DNA of 64,000 nucleotides from Bacteroidia bacterium 43-41 (lineage in GTDB: Bacteria > Bacteroidota > Bacteroidia > Bacteroidales > Dysgonomonadaceae). This document shows positions 43,834 to 53,357 of this stretch, piece after piece (positions within the stretch are counted from its first letter, which is position 1; the number at the start of each line of letters is the position of its first letter). The notes under the pieces are model-generated. The model saw only the letters and a program-made list of their open reading frames with translations, had not been told where the DNA came from and ran no database searches. The stretch spans positions 35,670-99,669 of the forward strand of contig MKTD01000066.1 in the NCBI GenBank assembly GCA_001898165.1, written 5' to 3'. The translations under genes were made by a program, and so were the position numbers.

Positions 43834-45018
43834 ATGAACCAGAAAGTAGTTTTAGCATTCAGCGGCGGGCTCGACACATCGTTTTGTGTGCCTTACCTCA
43901 TCAACAAACGCAATTTGGAAGTCCATACCGTAGTGGTTAACACCGGCGGTTTCTCAGACGAAGAGTTAAAACGTATTGAGGAGCGTTCCAACACCTTAGG
44001 CGCTGCGTCTCACACAACCATTGACGCCGTGAACGATTATTACGAAAGAGGCATACGGTACCTGATTTTCGGCAACGTCCTAAAAAACAACACCTATCCC
44101 CTTTCGGTCAGTTCCGAACGTTTTTTTCAGGCATTATCCGTGCTGGAGCATGTGAAAAAGATCGGCGCCGAATATGTTGCCCACGGGAGTACAGGCGCCG
44201 GAAACGATCAGGTGCGCTTCGACCTGGTTTTTGAAGTGTTGGCGCCCGAAGTAAAGATCATTGCTCCTATCCGGGAGTTGGGATTGTCGCGTCAGGAAGA
44301 GATTGATTATTTGAAATCGAACGGATTTGATTTTTCGTGGGAAAAATCGAAATATTCCATCAACCAGGGATTGTGGGGAACCAGTGTAGGCGGCGTTGAA
44401 ACGCTGAAATCGTCGGGTATCCTTCCCGAAGAAGCTTATCCGTCGCAAGTTTCTGATTACGGCGTGGAACGCATAAAAATAGGTTTCGAAAAGGGGGAAC
44501 CGGTATCGTTGAACGGAGAGAAAATGTTGCCTGTAAACGTTATTCGCACGTTGCATAAATGGGCATCCCGGTTCGGTATCGGCAGGGACGTCCACGTAGG
44601 CGACACCATCATTGGAACAAAAGGGAGAGTTGCATTCGAAGCTCCGGCACCCCTGATCCTGGTAAAAGCGCACCACTTACTGGAAAAGCATGTGCTTACC
44701 AAACAGCAACTCTATTGGAAAGATCAGTTGTCAAACTGGTACGGCCAGTTAATGCACGAAGCGCAGTATTTAGAGCCTGTCATGCGCAACATCGAAACGT
44801 TTTTAAACGACACGCAACAGTTTGTGACCGGTGAAGTGGATGTGGAACTTCGTCCGTACCATTTTTCGGTATTGGCTTGCAGCACGGATTACGATTTGAT
44901 GAATCCTGTTTTCGGAGAGTACGGTGAAGTAAACAAATCATTTACCGGACAAGATGTGATTGGATTTACCAAAGTCATCTCCAATCCGTTGAAAATATAT
45001 TATAAAATTCACGAATAG
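43834..45018 (+). CDS. argG: Argininosuccinate synthase
   Basis: A 394-residue enzyme joining citrulline and aspartate with ATP. It has the N-type ATP pyrophosphatase motif LAFSGGLDTSF at residues 6-16, EYVAHGSTGAGNDQVRF and ERFFQAL. It starts 11 bp after the GNAT gene. argH, which would finish arginine synthesis, is not in the window. Confidence 0.95.
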   Translation: MNQKVVLAFSGGLDTSFCVPYLINKRNLEVHTVVVNTGGFSDEELKRIEERSNTLGAASHTTIDAVNDYYERGIRYLIFGNVLKNNTYPLSVSSERFFQALSVLEHVKKIGAEYVAHGSTGAGNDQVRFDLVFEVLAPEVKIIAPIRELGLSRQEEIDYLKSNGFDFSWEKSKYSINQGLWGTSVGGVETLKSSGILPEEAYPSQVSDYGVERIKIGFEKGEPVSLNGEKMLPVNVIRTLHKWASRFGIGRDVHVGDTIIGTKGRVAFEAPAPLILVKAHHLLEKHVLTKQQLYWKDQLSNWYGQLMHEAQYLEPVMRNIETFLNDTQQFVTGEVDVELRPYHFSVLACSTDYDLMNPVFGEYGEVNKSFTGQDVIGFTKVISNPLKIYYKIHE

Positions 45019-45022
45019 TCAA

Positions 45023-45997
45023 ATGATTAAAGTATCCATTGCCGGAGGAACCGGTTATACTGCCGGGGAACTGCTCCGTATCCTGCTTAATCATCCCCGG
45101 GTGAAAATAGAGTCGGTAATCAGTTCAAGCTCTGTTGGCATGGCGGTTACCGATGTGCATCGCGACTTATTGGGTGAGACCGGCATCACATTTTCCGATC
45201 AAACAGGCCATCCGGACGTTATTTTCCTCTGTCTCGGACACGGGCTTTCGCGCGCCTTCCTCAACGAGAATAATGTTCCTGCAGCATGTAAGGTAATCGA
45301 CCTGGGAAACGATTTTCGCAACGATCCTGTTTTCGCCGAAAGAGATTTTGTTTTCGGCTTGTGCGAGTTCAATCGGGAGAAAATCCGTACGGCTTCCAGT
45401 GTAGCAAATCCCGGATGTTTTTCCACTTCCATCATGCTGGCCCTGCTACCGTTAGCTGTTTTGAACAAGTTGACGGAAGATGTTCACGTCCATGCCATCA
45501 CCGGATCAACCGGCGCCGGGAAAAAACCCGCCGACACCACACATTTCAGCTACCGGAGCGGTAATATCTCGGTTTACAAACCTTTTACCCACCAGCATTT
45601 AGAAGAGATTGAACTCACATTGAAAGCAGCCGGAAGCAAAAACTTGCCTCCCATACAATTGGTTCCCCTGCGCGGCGATTTTACCCGGGGGATCTTCGCC
45701 AGTGTTTACACCAGGTGGGATGCTCCGATGCCTGAAACTGAAGTGATCAACTACTACAAAGATTATTACAAGGCTTCGCCATTTGTTTTTGTTTCGGATA
45801 AACCGATCAGTCTGAAAGAGGTGGTAAACACCAATAAATGCCTGCTTCATATCGGCTTTCACAACGGATATATCCACATTACTTCTGTTCTTGATAATCT
45901 GTTGAAAGGGGCATCGGGACAAGCGGTGCAAAACATGAATTTGATGTTTGGCTTAGATGAAGCAATGGGATTAAAGTTGAAAGGCTCAGCTTTTTAG
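45023..45997 (+). CDS. argC: N-acyl-gamma-glutamyl-phosphate reductase
   Basis: A 324-residue NADPH-dependent reductase. The dinucleotide-binding start is IAGGTGYTAGELLRIL, and the catalytic cysteine lies in VANPGCFSTSIMLALLPL. It begins 4 bp after argG. In this operon it may act on the N-succinyl rather than the N-acetyl form. Confidence 0.95.
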   Translation: MIKVSIAGGTGYTAGELLRILLNHPRVKIESVISSSSVGMAVTDVHRDLLGETGITFSDQTGHPDVIFLCLGHGLSRAFLNENNVPAACKVIDLGNDFRNDPVFAERDFVFGLCEFNREKIRTASSVANPGCFSTSIMLALLPLAVLNKLTEDVHVHAITGSTGAGKKPADTTHFSYRSGNISVYKPFTHQHLEEIELTLKAAGSKNLPPIQLVPLRGDFTRGIFASVYTRWDAPMPETEVINYYKDYYKASPFVFVSDKPISLKEVVNTNKCLLHIGFHNGYIHITSVLDNLLKGASGQAVQNMNLMFGLDEAMGLKLKGSAF

Positions 45998-46017
45998 AAA
46001 CTGTTTTAAATTTTTTT

Positions 46018-47145
46018 ATGAACTTATTTGATGTATATACCCTTTGGGATATCGAACCCGTCCGCGCAAAAGGTTGCCGCGTATGGGACAGGGACGGTGT
46101 GGAATATCTCGATTTTTACGGGGGCCACGCCGTGATTTCCATCGGCCATTCTCATCCTGTTTACGTGAAAGCCATTCAGGAGCAGGTAGAAAAAATCGGG
46201 TTTTATTCCAACTCCGTGGTCAACAGCCTGCAAGCCGAACTTGCCGAAAAGCTGGGGGAGCAAAGCGGTTATCCCGATTATTCGCTTTTTCTCTGCAATA
46301 GCGGAGCAGAAGCCAATGAGAACGCACTGAAATTAGCCTCGTTCCACACCGGGAAAAAACGAATCATTGCGTTCAGGGAATCGTTTCACGGACGCACGTC
46401 GGGTGCGGTTTCCATCACCGATAATGCGTCGATCCAATCCCCTTTCAATACGGGGCACGAAGTAACGTTTGTCTCCCTGAACGATTTAGATGCGATCGTG
46501 TGCGAGCTGGAAAAAGATGATGTGGCGGCCGTTATTGCAGAAGGTATCCAGGGCGTGGCCGGAATCTTCGTTCCCGAAAATAATTTTTTGCAGCAGCTTG
46601 AAAAAGCGTGCAAAAAATACAATGCGGTGCTTATTCTCGATGAGATCCAATCGGGCTACGGCCGTACCGGAAAATTTTTCGCTCATCAGTACGCCGGCAT
46701 CCAACCCGACATTATTACGGTGGCAAAAGGAATGGGCAATGGGTTTCCCATCGGCGGAGTTTTGATCTCACCCGAATTTAAAGCAAAGAAGGGAATGTTG
46801 GGAACCACGTTCGGCGGAAATTATTTGGCTTGTGTGGCTGCAATCGCCGTCCTGAAAGTTATGAAGGATGAGTCACTGGTAGAAAATGCCTCCGAAGCGG
46901 GTAATTATCTGCAAAACGAACTATCAAAATACAACGGAATTAAAGAAATTCGCGGCCGGGGATTAATGTTGGGGATTGAGTCGGAACCCGAATTCTCGGA
47001 TATACGCAACAGGTTGTTGTTCAAAAGTCATATCTTCACGGGCGGTGCAAAAAACAATGTGATGCGTTTACTGCCGCCGCTATCGGTGTCGAAGGAAGAT
47101 ATCGCTCTTTTTCTGGAAGAAACAAAAAAGTATCTAGAAGTTTAA
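46018..47145 (+). CDS. argD: Acyl-ornithine aminotransferase
   Basis: A 375-residue class III PLP aminotransferase. The PLP-binding lysine is in ITVAKGMGNGFPIGG, and NSGAEANENALKLA, FHGRTSGAVS and DEIQSGYGRTGKFFAH are family motifs. It converts N-acyl-glutamate semialdehyde to N-acyl-ornithine and starts 20 bp after argC. Confidence 0.94.
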   Translation: MNLFDVYTLWDIEPVRAKGCRVWDRDGVEYLDFYGGHAVISIGHSHPVYVKAIQEQVEKIGFYSNSVVNSLQAELAEKLGEQSGYPDYSLFLCNSGAEANENALKLASFHTGKKRIIAFRESFHGRTSGAVSITDNASIQSPFNTGHEVTFVSLNDLDAIVCELEKDDVAAVIAEGIQGVAGIFVPENNFLQQLEKACKKYNAVLILDEIQSGYGRTGKFFAHQYAGIQPDIITVAKGMGNGFPIGGVLISPEFKAKKGMLGTTFGGNYLACVAAIAVLKVMKDESLVENASEAGNYLQNELSKYNGIKEIRGRGLMLGIESEPEFSDIRNRLLFKSHIFTGGAKNNVMRLLPPLSVSKEDIALFLEETKKYLEV

Positions 47146-47146
47146 C

Positions 47147-47279
47147 GTTTAAAATACAAGGTTCAAGGTTCAGAGTGAAAAGTGAAAAGTGAATTTTTTT
47201 TAGCTTTTAGTTTTTAGTTCTCTCGTCTTTGCTCTTTGCTCTGTGCTCTTTATTCTTGTATCTTTGTTCTAAAAGTCTA
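47147..47279 (+). repeat. T-rich low-complexity repeat, second copy
   Basis: Diverged version of the repeat at 4966-5099, with the same order: GGTTCAAGG units, GTGAAAAGTGAAAAGTG, TTAGCTTTTAG, then CTCTTTGCTC-type units and a final CTAAAAGTCT just before the start codon. It separates argD from argF' within the operon. Confidence 0.65.
47235..47266 (+). promoter_or_regulatory. Candidate internal promoter before argF'
   Basis: TTTG (47235-47238), 20 bp and TATCTTTG (47259-47266) fit the Bacteroidetes consensus. It lies inside the T-rich repeat, where such matches arise easily, so the confidence is limited. Confidence 0.45.
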
Positions 47280-47283
47280 TTTT

Positions 47284-48237
47284 ATGAACCATTTCACTTG
47301 CGTTCAAGATATTGGCGACTTACAGTCTGCCTTGCAAAAGGCGAAGTACATCAAGGAAAATCCGTTTGCCGATCAACATCTCGGTAAAAACAAAACCCTG
47401 ATGCTCATCTTTTTTAATTCGAGTTTACGCACACGGTTAAGCACACAAAAAGCCGGGATGAATCTCGGCATGAACGTTATCGTGCTCGATATCAATCAAG
47501 GGGCGTGGAAACTCGAAACAGGGCGTGGAGTAGTAATGGATGGTGATAAGCCGGAACATATTCTCGAAGCCATTCCCGTGATGGGTTCCTATTGCGATGT
47601 TATTGGTGTGCGTTCGTTTGCACAGTTCGAAAACAAAGCCGACGACTACAACGAGGTCATTCTCAATCAATTTATTCAATACTCGGGGAAACCGGTTTTC
47701 AGTATGGAAGCCGCCACACGGCATCCACTTCAAAGTTTTGCCGATCTGATTACGATTGAAGAGTATAAAAAAACTGCCCGGCCGAAAGTGGTCCTTACCT
47801 GGGCGCCGCATCCGAAGGCATTGCCGCAGGCCGTTCCCAATTCGTTTGCCGAATGGATGAACGCAACGGATTACGAGTTCGTTATCACGCACCCGGAAGG
47901 ATATGAACTGGACAAAAAGTTTGTGGGTAAGGCCATCGTGGAATACGATAAGGAAAAGGCCTACAGGAATGCCGATTTTATTTATGCAAAAAACTGGTCG
48001 GCCTATCGGGATCCGAATTACGGAAAGGTTTTGAACATGGACAAATCGTGGACGGTAGATACCCGGAAAATGGCGCTTACCGACAATGCCTTTTTCATGC
48101 ACTGCCTCCCCGTACGCCGGAATATGATTGTTACCGACGAGGTTATCGAAAGCCCGCAATCGATAGTTATTCCCGAGGCTGCCAACCGCGTTGTTTCGGC
48201 ACAAACGGTATTGAAAGAAATTTTATTAGAATTATAA
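47284..48237 (+). CDS. argF': N-succinylornithine carbamoyltransferase (SOTCase type)
   Basis: A 317-residue transcarbamylase. The carbamoyl-phosphate site is visible as FFNSSLRTRLST and the catalytic cysteine as HCLPVRRN. The sequence closely follows the Bacteroides fragilis ArgF' type (VLDINQGAWKLE, GDKPEHILEAIPVMGSYCD, MEAATRHPLQSFADL), which uses N-succinylornithine instead of ornithine or N-acetylornithine. The ORF track starts at 47236; the ATG at 47284 gives the family start MNHFTCVQDIGDL. This gene is the main reason to call the operon a succinyl-type pathway. Confidence 0.93.
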   Translation: MNHFTCVQDIGDLQSALQKAKYIKENPFADQHLGKNKTLMLIFFNSSLRTRLSTQKAGMNLGMNVIVLDINQGAWKLETGRGVVMDGDKPEHILEAIPVMGSYCDVIGVRSFAQFENKADDYNEVILNQFIQYSGKPVFSMEAATRHPLQSFADLITIEEYKKTARPKVVLTWAPHPKALPQAVPNSFAEWMNATDYEFVITHPEGYELDKKFVGKAIVEYDKEKAYRNADFIYAKNWSAYRDPNYGKVLNMDKSWTVDTRKMALTDNAFFMHCLPVRRNMIVTDEVIESPQSIVIPEAANRVVSAQTVLKEILLEL

Positions 48238-48246
48238 TTTACCGAT

Positions 48247-49038
48247 ATGTCAATCAATTTAAACACACTCTCCATCGTAAAAATTGGCGGGAACATTGTC
48301 GATAACCCCGAAGCATTAAACAGTCTCCTGAGCGATTTCCATCAGCTGAAAGGGAGGAAACTGCTGGTCCACGGCGGCGGCGTAATGGCTTCGAAAATGG
48401 CTGAACGATTGGGGATTGAGACCAAAATGCTGGACGGCCGCCGCATCACGGATGCGGAGACCTTACAACTGGTTACGATGGTTTATGCCGGATGGATCAA
48501 CAAAAGTATTGTTGCTTCGCTGCAAAAAACAGGATGTAACGCTATCGGGCTTTCAGGGGCTGATGCCAACTGCATCCCATCGGAACGCCGCAGCCCGGTG
48601 CCCATTGACTTCGGATTCGCAGGCGATCCGGTTACAAGAAAAATAAACGGGAAGTTCCTCTCAACATTAATTGAAAACGATGTCGTCCCGGTTTTTTGTG
48701 CGATAACCCACGACGAAAACGGTTCGCTGCTCAACACCAATGCCGATACAATAGCTTCATCGCTTGCAGTTGCCTTGTCGGAGTACTACCGCACTACGTT
48801 GTATTATTGTTTCGAGAAAGAAGGTGTTTTGCGGGATGCCGATGACAAAAGCAGCCTGATCCCTTTGATGAACCAGGAGGCATTTGCTAAACTGAAATTG
48901 CAGGGCGTGGTTGCCAACGGGATGATTCCCAAACTCGATAATTCATTTAAAGCCATAAACCAGGGTGTTTCAGAAGTCGTCATCCTGCATGCGAAAAATT
49001 TGTTGAAGAAAACAGGGACAAGGTTAATTATTGGATAA
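48247..49038 (+). CDS. argB: N-acylglutamate kinase
   Basis: A 263-residue amino acid kinase. It has VKIGGNIVDNP at the N terminus and the substrate-binding HGGGVMASKMAERLG near residue 40. It phosphorylates N-acylglutamate before argC acts. It begins 9 bp after argF'. Confidence 0.94.
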   Translation: MSINLNTLSIVKIGGNIVDNPEALNSLLSDFHQLKGRKLLVHGGGVMASKMAERLGIETKMLDGRRITDAETLQLVTMVYAGWINKSIVASLQKTGCNAIGLSGADANCIPSERRSPVPIDFGFAGDPVTRKINGKFLSTLIENDVVPVFCAITHDENGSLLNTNADTIASSLAVALSEYYRTTLYYCFEKEGVLRDADDKSSLIPLMNQEAFAKLKLQGVVANGMIPKLDNSFKAINQGVSEVVILHAKNLLKKTGTRLIIG

Positions 49039-49053
49039 ACTACCGATACGCCC

Positions 49054-50133
49054 ATGAATAAAGAATATCTCCATAACTCGATCGACTTGCTGAGAGAATT
49101 GATTTCCCTGAAATCTTTTTCGGGCGAAGAAGAGAAGCGAAGTGACTTCTTGTGCAGGTATCTTTCTGAAAGGGGGGTAGAGACGGAACGGACAGGCAAC
49201 AACATTATTGCCCGCCAACCGCATCACAACAATGTCAGGCAGACGCTGATGCTCAATTCGCACATCGACACCGTAAGGCCTGCCACAACCTATACTTTCG
49301 ATCCGTTCAACCCGCCCTTATCCGACACGCACATTTTCGGCTTAGGGAGTAACGATGCGGGGGCCAGTGTAGTGTGTTTGCTGCAAACGTTCCTGCATTT
49401 TTACAAAACAGAGTTGCCGTTTAACCTCATGTTGGTTTTGTCGTGTGAAGAAGAAAATTCGGGGCCCAACGGAATGATACGCCTCGCAAAAGAACTTCCG
49501 CATGTCCATTTTGCCATTATAGGCGAACCGACCGGAATGCATGCCGCCATTGCCGAACGCGGCTTGCTGGTTATCGATGGGGAGGCCATCGGCGTGAGCG
49601 GCCATGCGGCGAGAAACGAAGGGGTGAATGCTCTTTACATCGCCCTGGAAGATATTTTAACGATGAAATCGGTGAAATTCGACAAGATATCACCGGCCAT
49701 GGGTGAAGTAAAACTCACCGTTACGCAAATTCATGCCGGTACCCAGCACAACGTCGTTCCGGATAAATGCACTTTTGTGGTGGATATCCGCCCGACCGAC
49801 CAATATACCAACCCTGAAATTCTGCAAATTCTCCAGTCGAAGGTAAAAAGCAAGCTCACAGCGAGGAATCTCACAAACAGGAGTTCGGCTACACCGCCGG
49901 ATCACCCCTTGATGAAAACAGTAGAGAAACTGGGAATCGAAACATACGTTTCCCCCACCACATCAGACTGGATGCGTATTCCATACCCGGCAATCAAAAT
50001 GGGACCGGGCGAATCATCACGCTCCCACCAGGCTGATGAATTTGTACGGATTAACGAGTTAGCAGAAGGAATAACCGGATATATCCGGTTTATCAAAGAA
50101 TTGACCACAGTCAATCCTTTGTATCGGCTTTGA
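49054..50133 (+). CDS. argE: M20-family deacylase, ArgE-like
   Basis: A 359-residue zinc hydrolase of the M20 family. Metal ligands and catalytic residues are in LNSHIDTVRP, LGSNDAGAS, SCEEENSGPNG and the C-terminal GPGESSRSHQADEFV. It closes the operon and should release the acyl group late in the pathway, from N-succinylcitrulline (or the acetyl form). ArgE and DapE are hard to separate by sequence, so the name depends on the context. Confidence 0.88.
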   Translation: MNKEYLHNSIDLLRELISLKSFSGEEEKRSDFLCRYLSERGVETERTGNNIIARQPHHNNVRQTLMLNSHIDTVRPATTYTFDPFNPPLSDTHIFGLGSNDAGASVVCLLQTFLHFYKTELPFNLMLVLSCEEENSGPNGMIRLAKELPHVHFAIIGEPTGMHAAIAERGLLVIDGEAIGVSGHAARNEGVNALYIALEDILTMKSVKFDKISPAMGEVKLTVTQIHAGTQHNVVPDKCTFVVDIRPTDQYTNPEILQILQSKVKSKLTARNLTNRSSATPPDHPLMKTVEKLGIETYVSPTTSDWMRIPYPAIKMGPGESSRSHQADEFVRINELAEGITGYIRFIKELTTVNPLYRL

Positions 50134-50184
50134 ACCTCTTCAGTTCCGGCAGACGGTAGCCTACCGGCTACAGCGCAATGTGGA

Positions 50185-51276
50185 TTATTCCGATAGTTCT
50201 ACTTTTTCAAAAAAAGATTTTCCAACAGTGTAGGGCAATAGCTTCTTGTGCTGTAATCGTCCAATGATTATTGCTGGATGCGTATTAAATTTCTTTGCAA
50301 AATTGATAATATCTTGTTCTGATAAATTATCATTCTCCAAAATTTCACTTTCTTCTTCATCGCTCAGTGTCCATATAACTGCAAATCTGTCAGCTTCTTT
50401 CTCTTTTCTCTCGTCATATTCAGCGTATTTTACATTTTCAAGAAAAATATCTTTTTTCCCATGTTTAATAATATGTCCGGCTTCATGAAAGAAAGTAAAC
50501 CAAAATATATCATTCCTTTTATATCTGCCGCTAAGTTGGATAAAAGGGTTATCGCCCAACCAACGTGTGGATCCATTTATCGGAGCTTTGCTAATGCATG
50601 GCGTGTGTACGACCTTTACACCGGCAGAAAGACAGAGTTGCTGCATTTGATAAAAAAAGTCGGCGGGGTGTTCAGCCATCAGACTTTTTATTTCCGGTAA
50701 AACTTCTTTGAATTTTGTCTCCGAATAGACCGGTGCATCTAACTCTTCAGACTGTATTTCTCCCATTCTTAACCAGGCAGAAATGGCGTAAGGTTCACCA
50801 ATATGTGCCAGGGAAATCCTAAAGTTTGTTCTTAATTGTTGACCAAAATAAAATGCTTCCCAAGCCTCCGGTGTGCTTACTTTGAAAAAAGAAAAGAGTG
50901 CTGCTGTTTTTTCTGCTATTGACTTACATTGTGGGAGCCAACCTTTTTTTATCATATCTGCGAGCGGAAACTTTCTTGTCCATTCTTCCGCTTCCGCTAT
51001 AATGATATTTCTCTTTTGCCTTGCCAGATATTCTTCGTAATTTCGTTGACTGTTTAACCAAAAATGAGCCGGTATTTTTGTAACGCTCTCAAACTGCACA
51101 GCCATATCAGGTGTGATACCACTTTTCCCATTTAGTATCATCGATATGGTTTTCTCCGGTTTGCCGGTACGAACAGCAAATTCTTTCGATCCCATACCTA
51201 TTTCTTCAAGTTTTTCGGCAAGCGTTTCACCGGGATGAAAAACTACTTGTGGATAAAATTGATTTTGCTTTGTCAT
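50185..51276 (-). CDS. HigA-type antitoxin fused to an ImmA/IrrE metallopeptidase
   Basis: A 363-residue protein in two parts. Residues about 10-70 are an XRE/HigA helix-turn-helix (VVFHPGETLAEKLEEIGMGS, FAVRTGKPEKTISMILNGK). The C-terminal half is an ImmA/IrrE-like zinc peptidase with the HEXXH motif in TFFHEAGHIIKH near residue 265. It follows the HigB-like toxin gene after 18 bp, so it is the antitoxin of the pair, and the peptidase domain could control its turnover. Such fusions are recorded as a domain arrangement, but their mechanism is poorly known. Confidence 0.87.
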   Translation of the reverse strand: MTKQNQFYPQVVFHPGETLAEKLEEIGMGSKEFAVRTGKPEKTISMILNGKSGITPDMAVQFESVTKIPAHFWLNSQRNYEEYLARQKRNIIIAEAEEWTRKFPLADMIKKGWLPQCKSIAEKTAALFSFFKVSTPEAWEAFYFGQQLRTNFRISLAHIGEPYAISAWLRMGEIQSEELDAPVYSETKFKEVLPEIKSLMAEHPADFFYQMQQLCLSAGVKVVHTPCISKAPINGSTRWLGDNPFIQLSGRYKRNDIFWFTFFHEAGHIIKHGKKDIFLENVKYAEYDERKEKEADRFAVIWTLSDEEESEILENDNLSEQDIINFAKKFNTHPAIIIGRLQHKKLLPYTVGKSFFEKVELSE

Positions 51277-51294
51277 TATCTATATGTTGTTTAT

Positions 51295-51627
51295 TTAGTG
51301 ATAGTCTTTTATTTCAATAATTTCAACTCCTTTTATTTCGATCCAAATATACTTACCGTCTTTATCAGTAGGAATAGGTTGTTCATGAGGTTCAAATATT
51401 AATCGATAAGGATGGTCAAGGTCGCAAGCCCATTGTCCTTTTCTGTCCTCGACTAATTCATGATAGCGACCGGGTAGGTGTCTTACATCTTCTAAGGTGT
51501 CAGCATTACGTAAATCATTCAATCTGATGTTAAATTTTTTGGCTCTGATCGCACCCATTTTCCTCTGGCATTTCTTATAGTCATTGGCCAGTTTCTCAAT
51601 ATTTACATCTCCGAAAGTAATATTCAT
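51295..51627 (-). CDS. HigB/RelE-like toxin
   Basis: A 110-residue basic protein with the RelE/HigB fold signature: N-terminal helices (NIEKLANDYKKCQRKMGAIR), a middle part RLNDLRNADTLEDVRHLPGRYHELVEDRKG, then the strand DHPYRLIFEP. HigB-type toxins cut ribosome-bound mRNA. The toxin gene comes first, which is the usual higBA order, and the fused HigA-ImmA antitoxin follows. Confidence 0.85.
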   Translation of the reverse strand: MNITFGDVNIEKLANDYKKCQRKMGAIRAKKFNIRLNDLRNADTLEDVRHLPGRYHELVEDRKGQWACDLDHPYRLIFEPHEQPIPTDKDGKYIWIEIKGVEIIEIKDYH

Positions 51628-51648
51628 TGCAAAAGTAATTTATTTTTT

Positions 51649-51669
51649 AATTAACACAAAGTGTAAATT
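51649..51669. promoter_or_regulatory. Candidate operator of the HigB/HigA-ImmA pair
   Basis: AATTAACACAAAGTGTAAATT is an inverted repeat (ACAC-AAA-GTGT with AATT flanks), 22 bp upstream of the toxin start. HigA-type antitoxins bind such palindromes to repress their operon. An exact TAnnTTTG (minus strand, 51637-51630) lies between it and the start codon. Confidence 0.5.
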
Positions 51670-51774
51670 AAAAAATTATATTTATTTAATAGAATGACTT
51701 CTGTTCTAGTAACAATAAAACACAACATAAAAGAACATCCGGTGAAATAAAAATGAAGTAAGAAAAAAACTTTT

Positions 51775-53070
51775 TTAAATCATAATTCTGAGTACATTAG
51801 AAATATGCTCTATGTATTGAGGATTAACCTCATTTTCTTTTGCATAACTACTCCATTTAGAAACCACATCGATAATTTCGTCAACAATATACAAATAGTT
51901 GCGTATCCCTATGTTTCTTCCCACAGTCAGTAAATCTTCTTTCGTAAAATTGTCCCTTTTGTTGTTTACTGACATTTGATGACGGTTTGTCCACTTACCG
52001 GCAGCTGAGTATGAGAAGCATAAGTCGTAAGCCGGTGCAAGTCGCCACTCTCCTGCCTCTGTCATAATAAAGGAGTGATTTTTTGTATGATCGTCATGAT
52101 TACGGGCTATTACGTTAAATACCATTCGCCTATACATTTGTTCCATGTCAGGATAGGGCAGGTGTAAGCGTCGCATCACCCCAAAGGTTTGCTCGTAAGA
52201 ATATGGTTTATCTCTATCAAAATGGGCCAAAGCGCAAAGAGATTGCGTGTATAGTTTCGTTCCGGTATCTGTCCTGTCGAAACGTTTGGTTATGAAATGG
52301 GCATACGACTTGTCTTCCAAAAGACGGCATTCGGTCATCTCAATTCCACAATCTGTCGCCATCCGGTAATAGCTATATTCTATTCTACCTATTCCCAGCG
52401 GATTATCCGTTACTTTTTTATCTTCTACACCATCGAACTTCAACAGCCAATAAGTATATCCCTCGGGTGCCAAAACCTGTCCCGAGCGCACATCACCCGT
52501 TTGCTTATTTAATGCAATAAGCGCTTTGGGTTTTGCACCACCCGCTGAAGTTCCGATTTTGATGATATCGTACAGGATACTGTTTTTGGAACGAATATTG
52601 GCTTTGAATTGTTCTCTTTTATTTAATACCTCCTTAGCTAATTCTGTCAATTGTCCGATATCCAATTGCGACGAAGAAGTCAGTATCGGGTCGTGATTGG
52701 CAGGCTCATATTCCAAGGCGCCCATTCCCCGTTTTCCTATGTAACTTAATCTGTCCAGCGGTGTAAACTCAACTGCCGAACGGCCTTTGGCAGCAAACCA
52801 CTCGTCCATGATTTTAGTTCCGTAATCGTCCGGCAACGAGTCGGCCATAAACCCCGGCAAGCCTTTGAAAGTTTTTCCCCGGTTTTCGGGAAAATAATAG
52901 AGTCGTTCACCCCGCTTTAAATCATCTAACGGCATAATAAGTGGAGCAATATCCCAACCTTTCAATGCAAAAGATTCGTAAAACTCCAGCACGGCACAAT
53001 TTCGTTCATCGTCCCAATAAGCCGCACCTACATCGTTGTTCCAAAGTCTGATTTTTAGTATGATATTCAA
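51775..53070 (-). CDS. hipA: HipA-family serine/threonine kinase toxin
   Basis: A 431-residue HipA-like kinase. It shows the N-terminal subdomain 1 (ESFALKGWDIAPLIMPL), the P-loop-like GTSAGGAKPKAL, the catalytic NVIARNHDDHTKNHSFIM near residue 320 and APAYDLCFSY. E. coli HipA phosphorylates glutamyl-tRNA synthetase and causes persistence; the target here is unknown. The start codon is TTG, overlapping the hipB stop (TTGA), so translation is coupled. Confidence 0.9.
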   Translation of the reverse strand: MNIILKIRLWNNDVGAAYWDDERNCAVLEFYESFALKGWDIAPLIMPLDDLKRGERLYYFPENRGKTFKGLPGFMADSLPDDYGTKIMDEWFAAKGRSAVEFTPLDRLSYIGKRGMGALEYEPANHDPILTSSSQLDIGQLTELAKEVLNKREQFKANIRSKNSILYDIIKIGTSAGGAKPKALIALNKQTGDVRSGQVLAPEGYTYWLLKFDGVEDKKVTDNPLGIGRIEYSYYRMATDCGIEMTECRLLEDKSYAHFITKRFDRTDTGTKLYTQSLCALAHFDRDKPYSYEQTFGVMRRLHLPYPDMEQMYRRMVFNVIARNHDDHTKNHSFIMTEAGEWRLAPAYDLCFSYSAAGKWTNRHQMSVNNKRDNFTKEDLLTVGRNIGIRNYLYIVDEIIDVVSKWSSYAKENEVNPQYIEHISNVLRIMI

Positions 53071-53357
53071 GGTTTTTTATTTTTACGTTGTTTATTTAAC
53101 AGATTGATGGGACTTTCGGGGATATTCGGGATAAACGCGTCTAAGTTGTTCAACAAACGAAGTTCTCTCAACACAGGTAACAGTGAACTAAGCGATACGG
53201 CTTTGCCTTGCTCTATTTGAGCAATGGTAAAGAGGCTCAATCCGGTGCGTTCGGCTAATACTTTTTGTGTAAGTTTTCTTTTTCTACGATACGAACGTAA
53301 CCTTTGTCCGATTTCCTGTAGAATGGCGTTGTCAGACATATAATACCAGTCCATCAT
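53067..53357 (-). CDS. hipB: HipB-like XRE-family antitoxin
   Basis: A 96-residue helix-turn-helix protein (RLRSYRRKRKLTQKVLAERT, LSLFTIAQIEQGKAVSL) that would neutralise HipA and repress the operon. It overlaps hipA by 4 bp. A TATCTTTG -7 element on the minus strand (53378-53371) lies 14 bp before its start. Confidence 0.88.
   Translation of the reverse strand: MMDWYYMSDNAILQEIGQRLRSYRRKRKLTQKVLAERTGLSLFTIAQIEQGKAVSLSSLLPVLRELRLLNNLDAFIPNIPESPINLLNKQRKNKKP

Noticed and set aside
43834-45018. Long minus-strand ORFs over argG (for example 44134-44676)
   Set aside because: They are shadows of argG; no domain or start context supports them.
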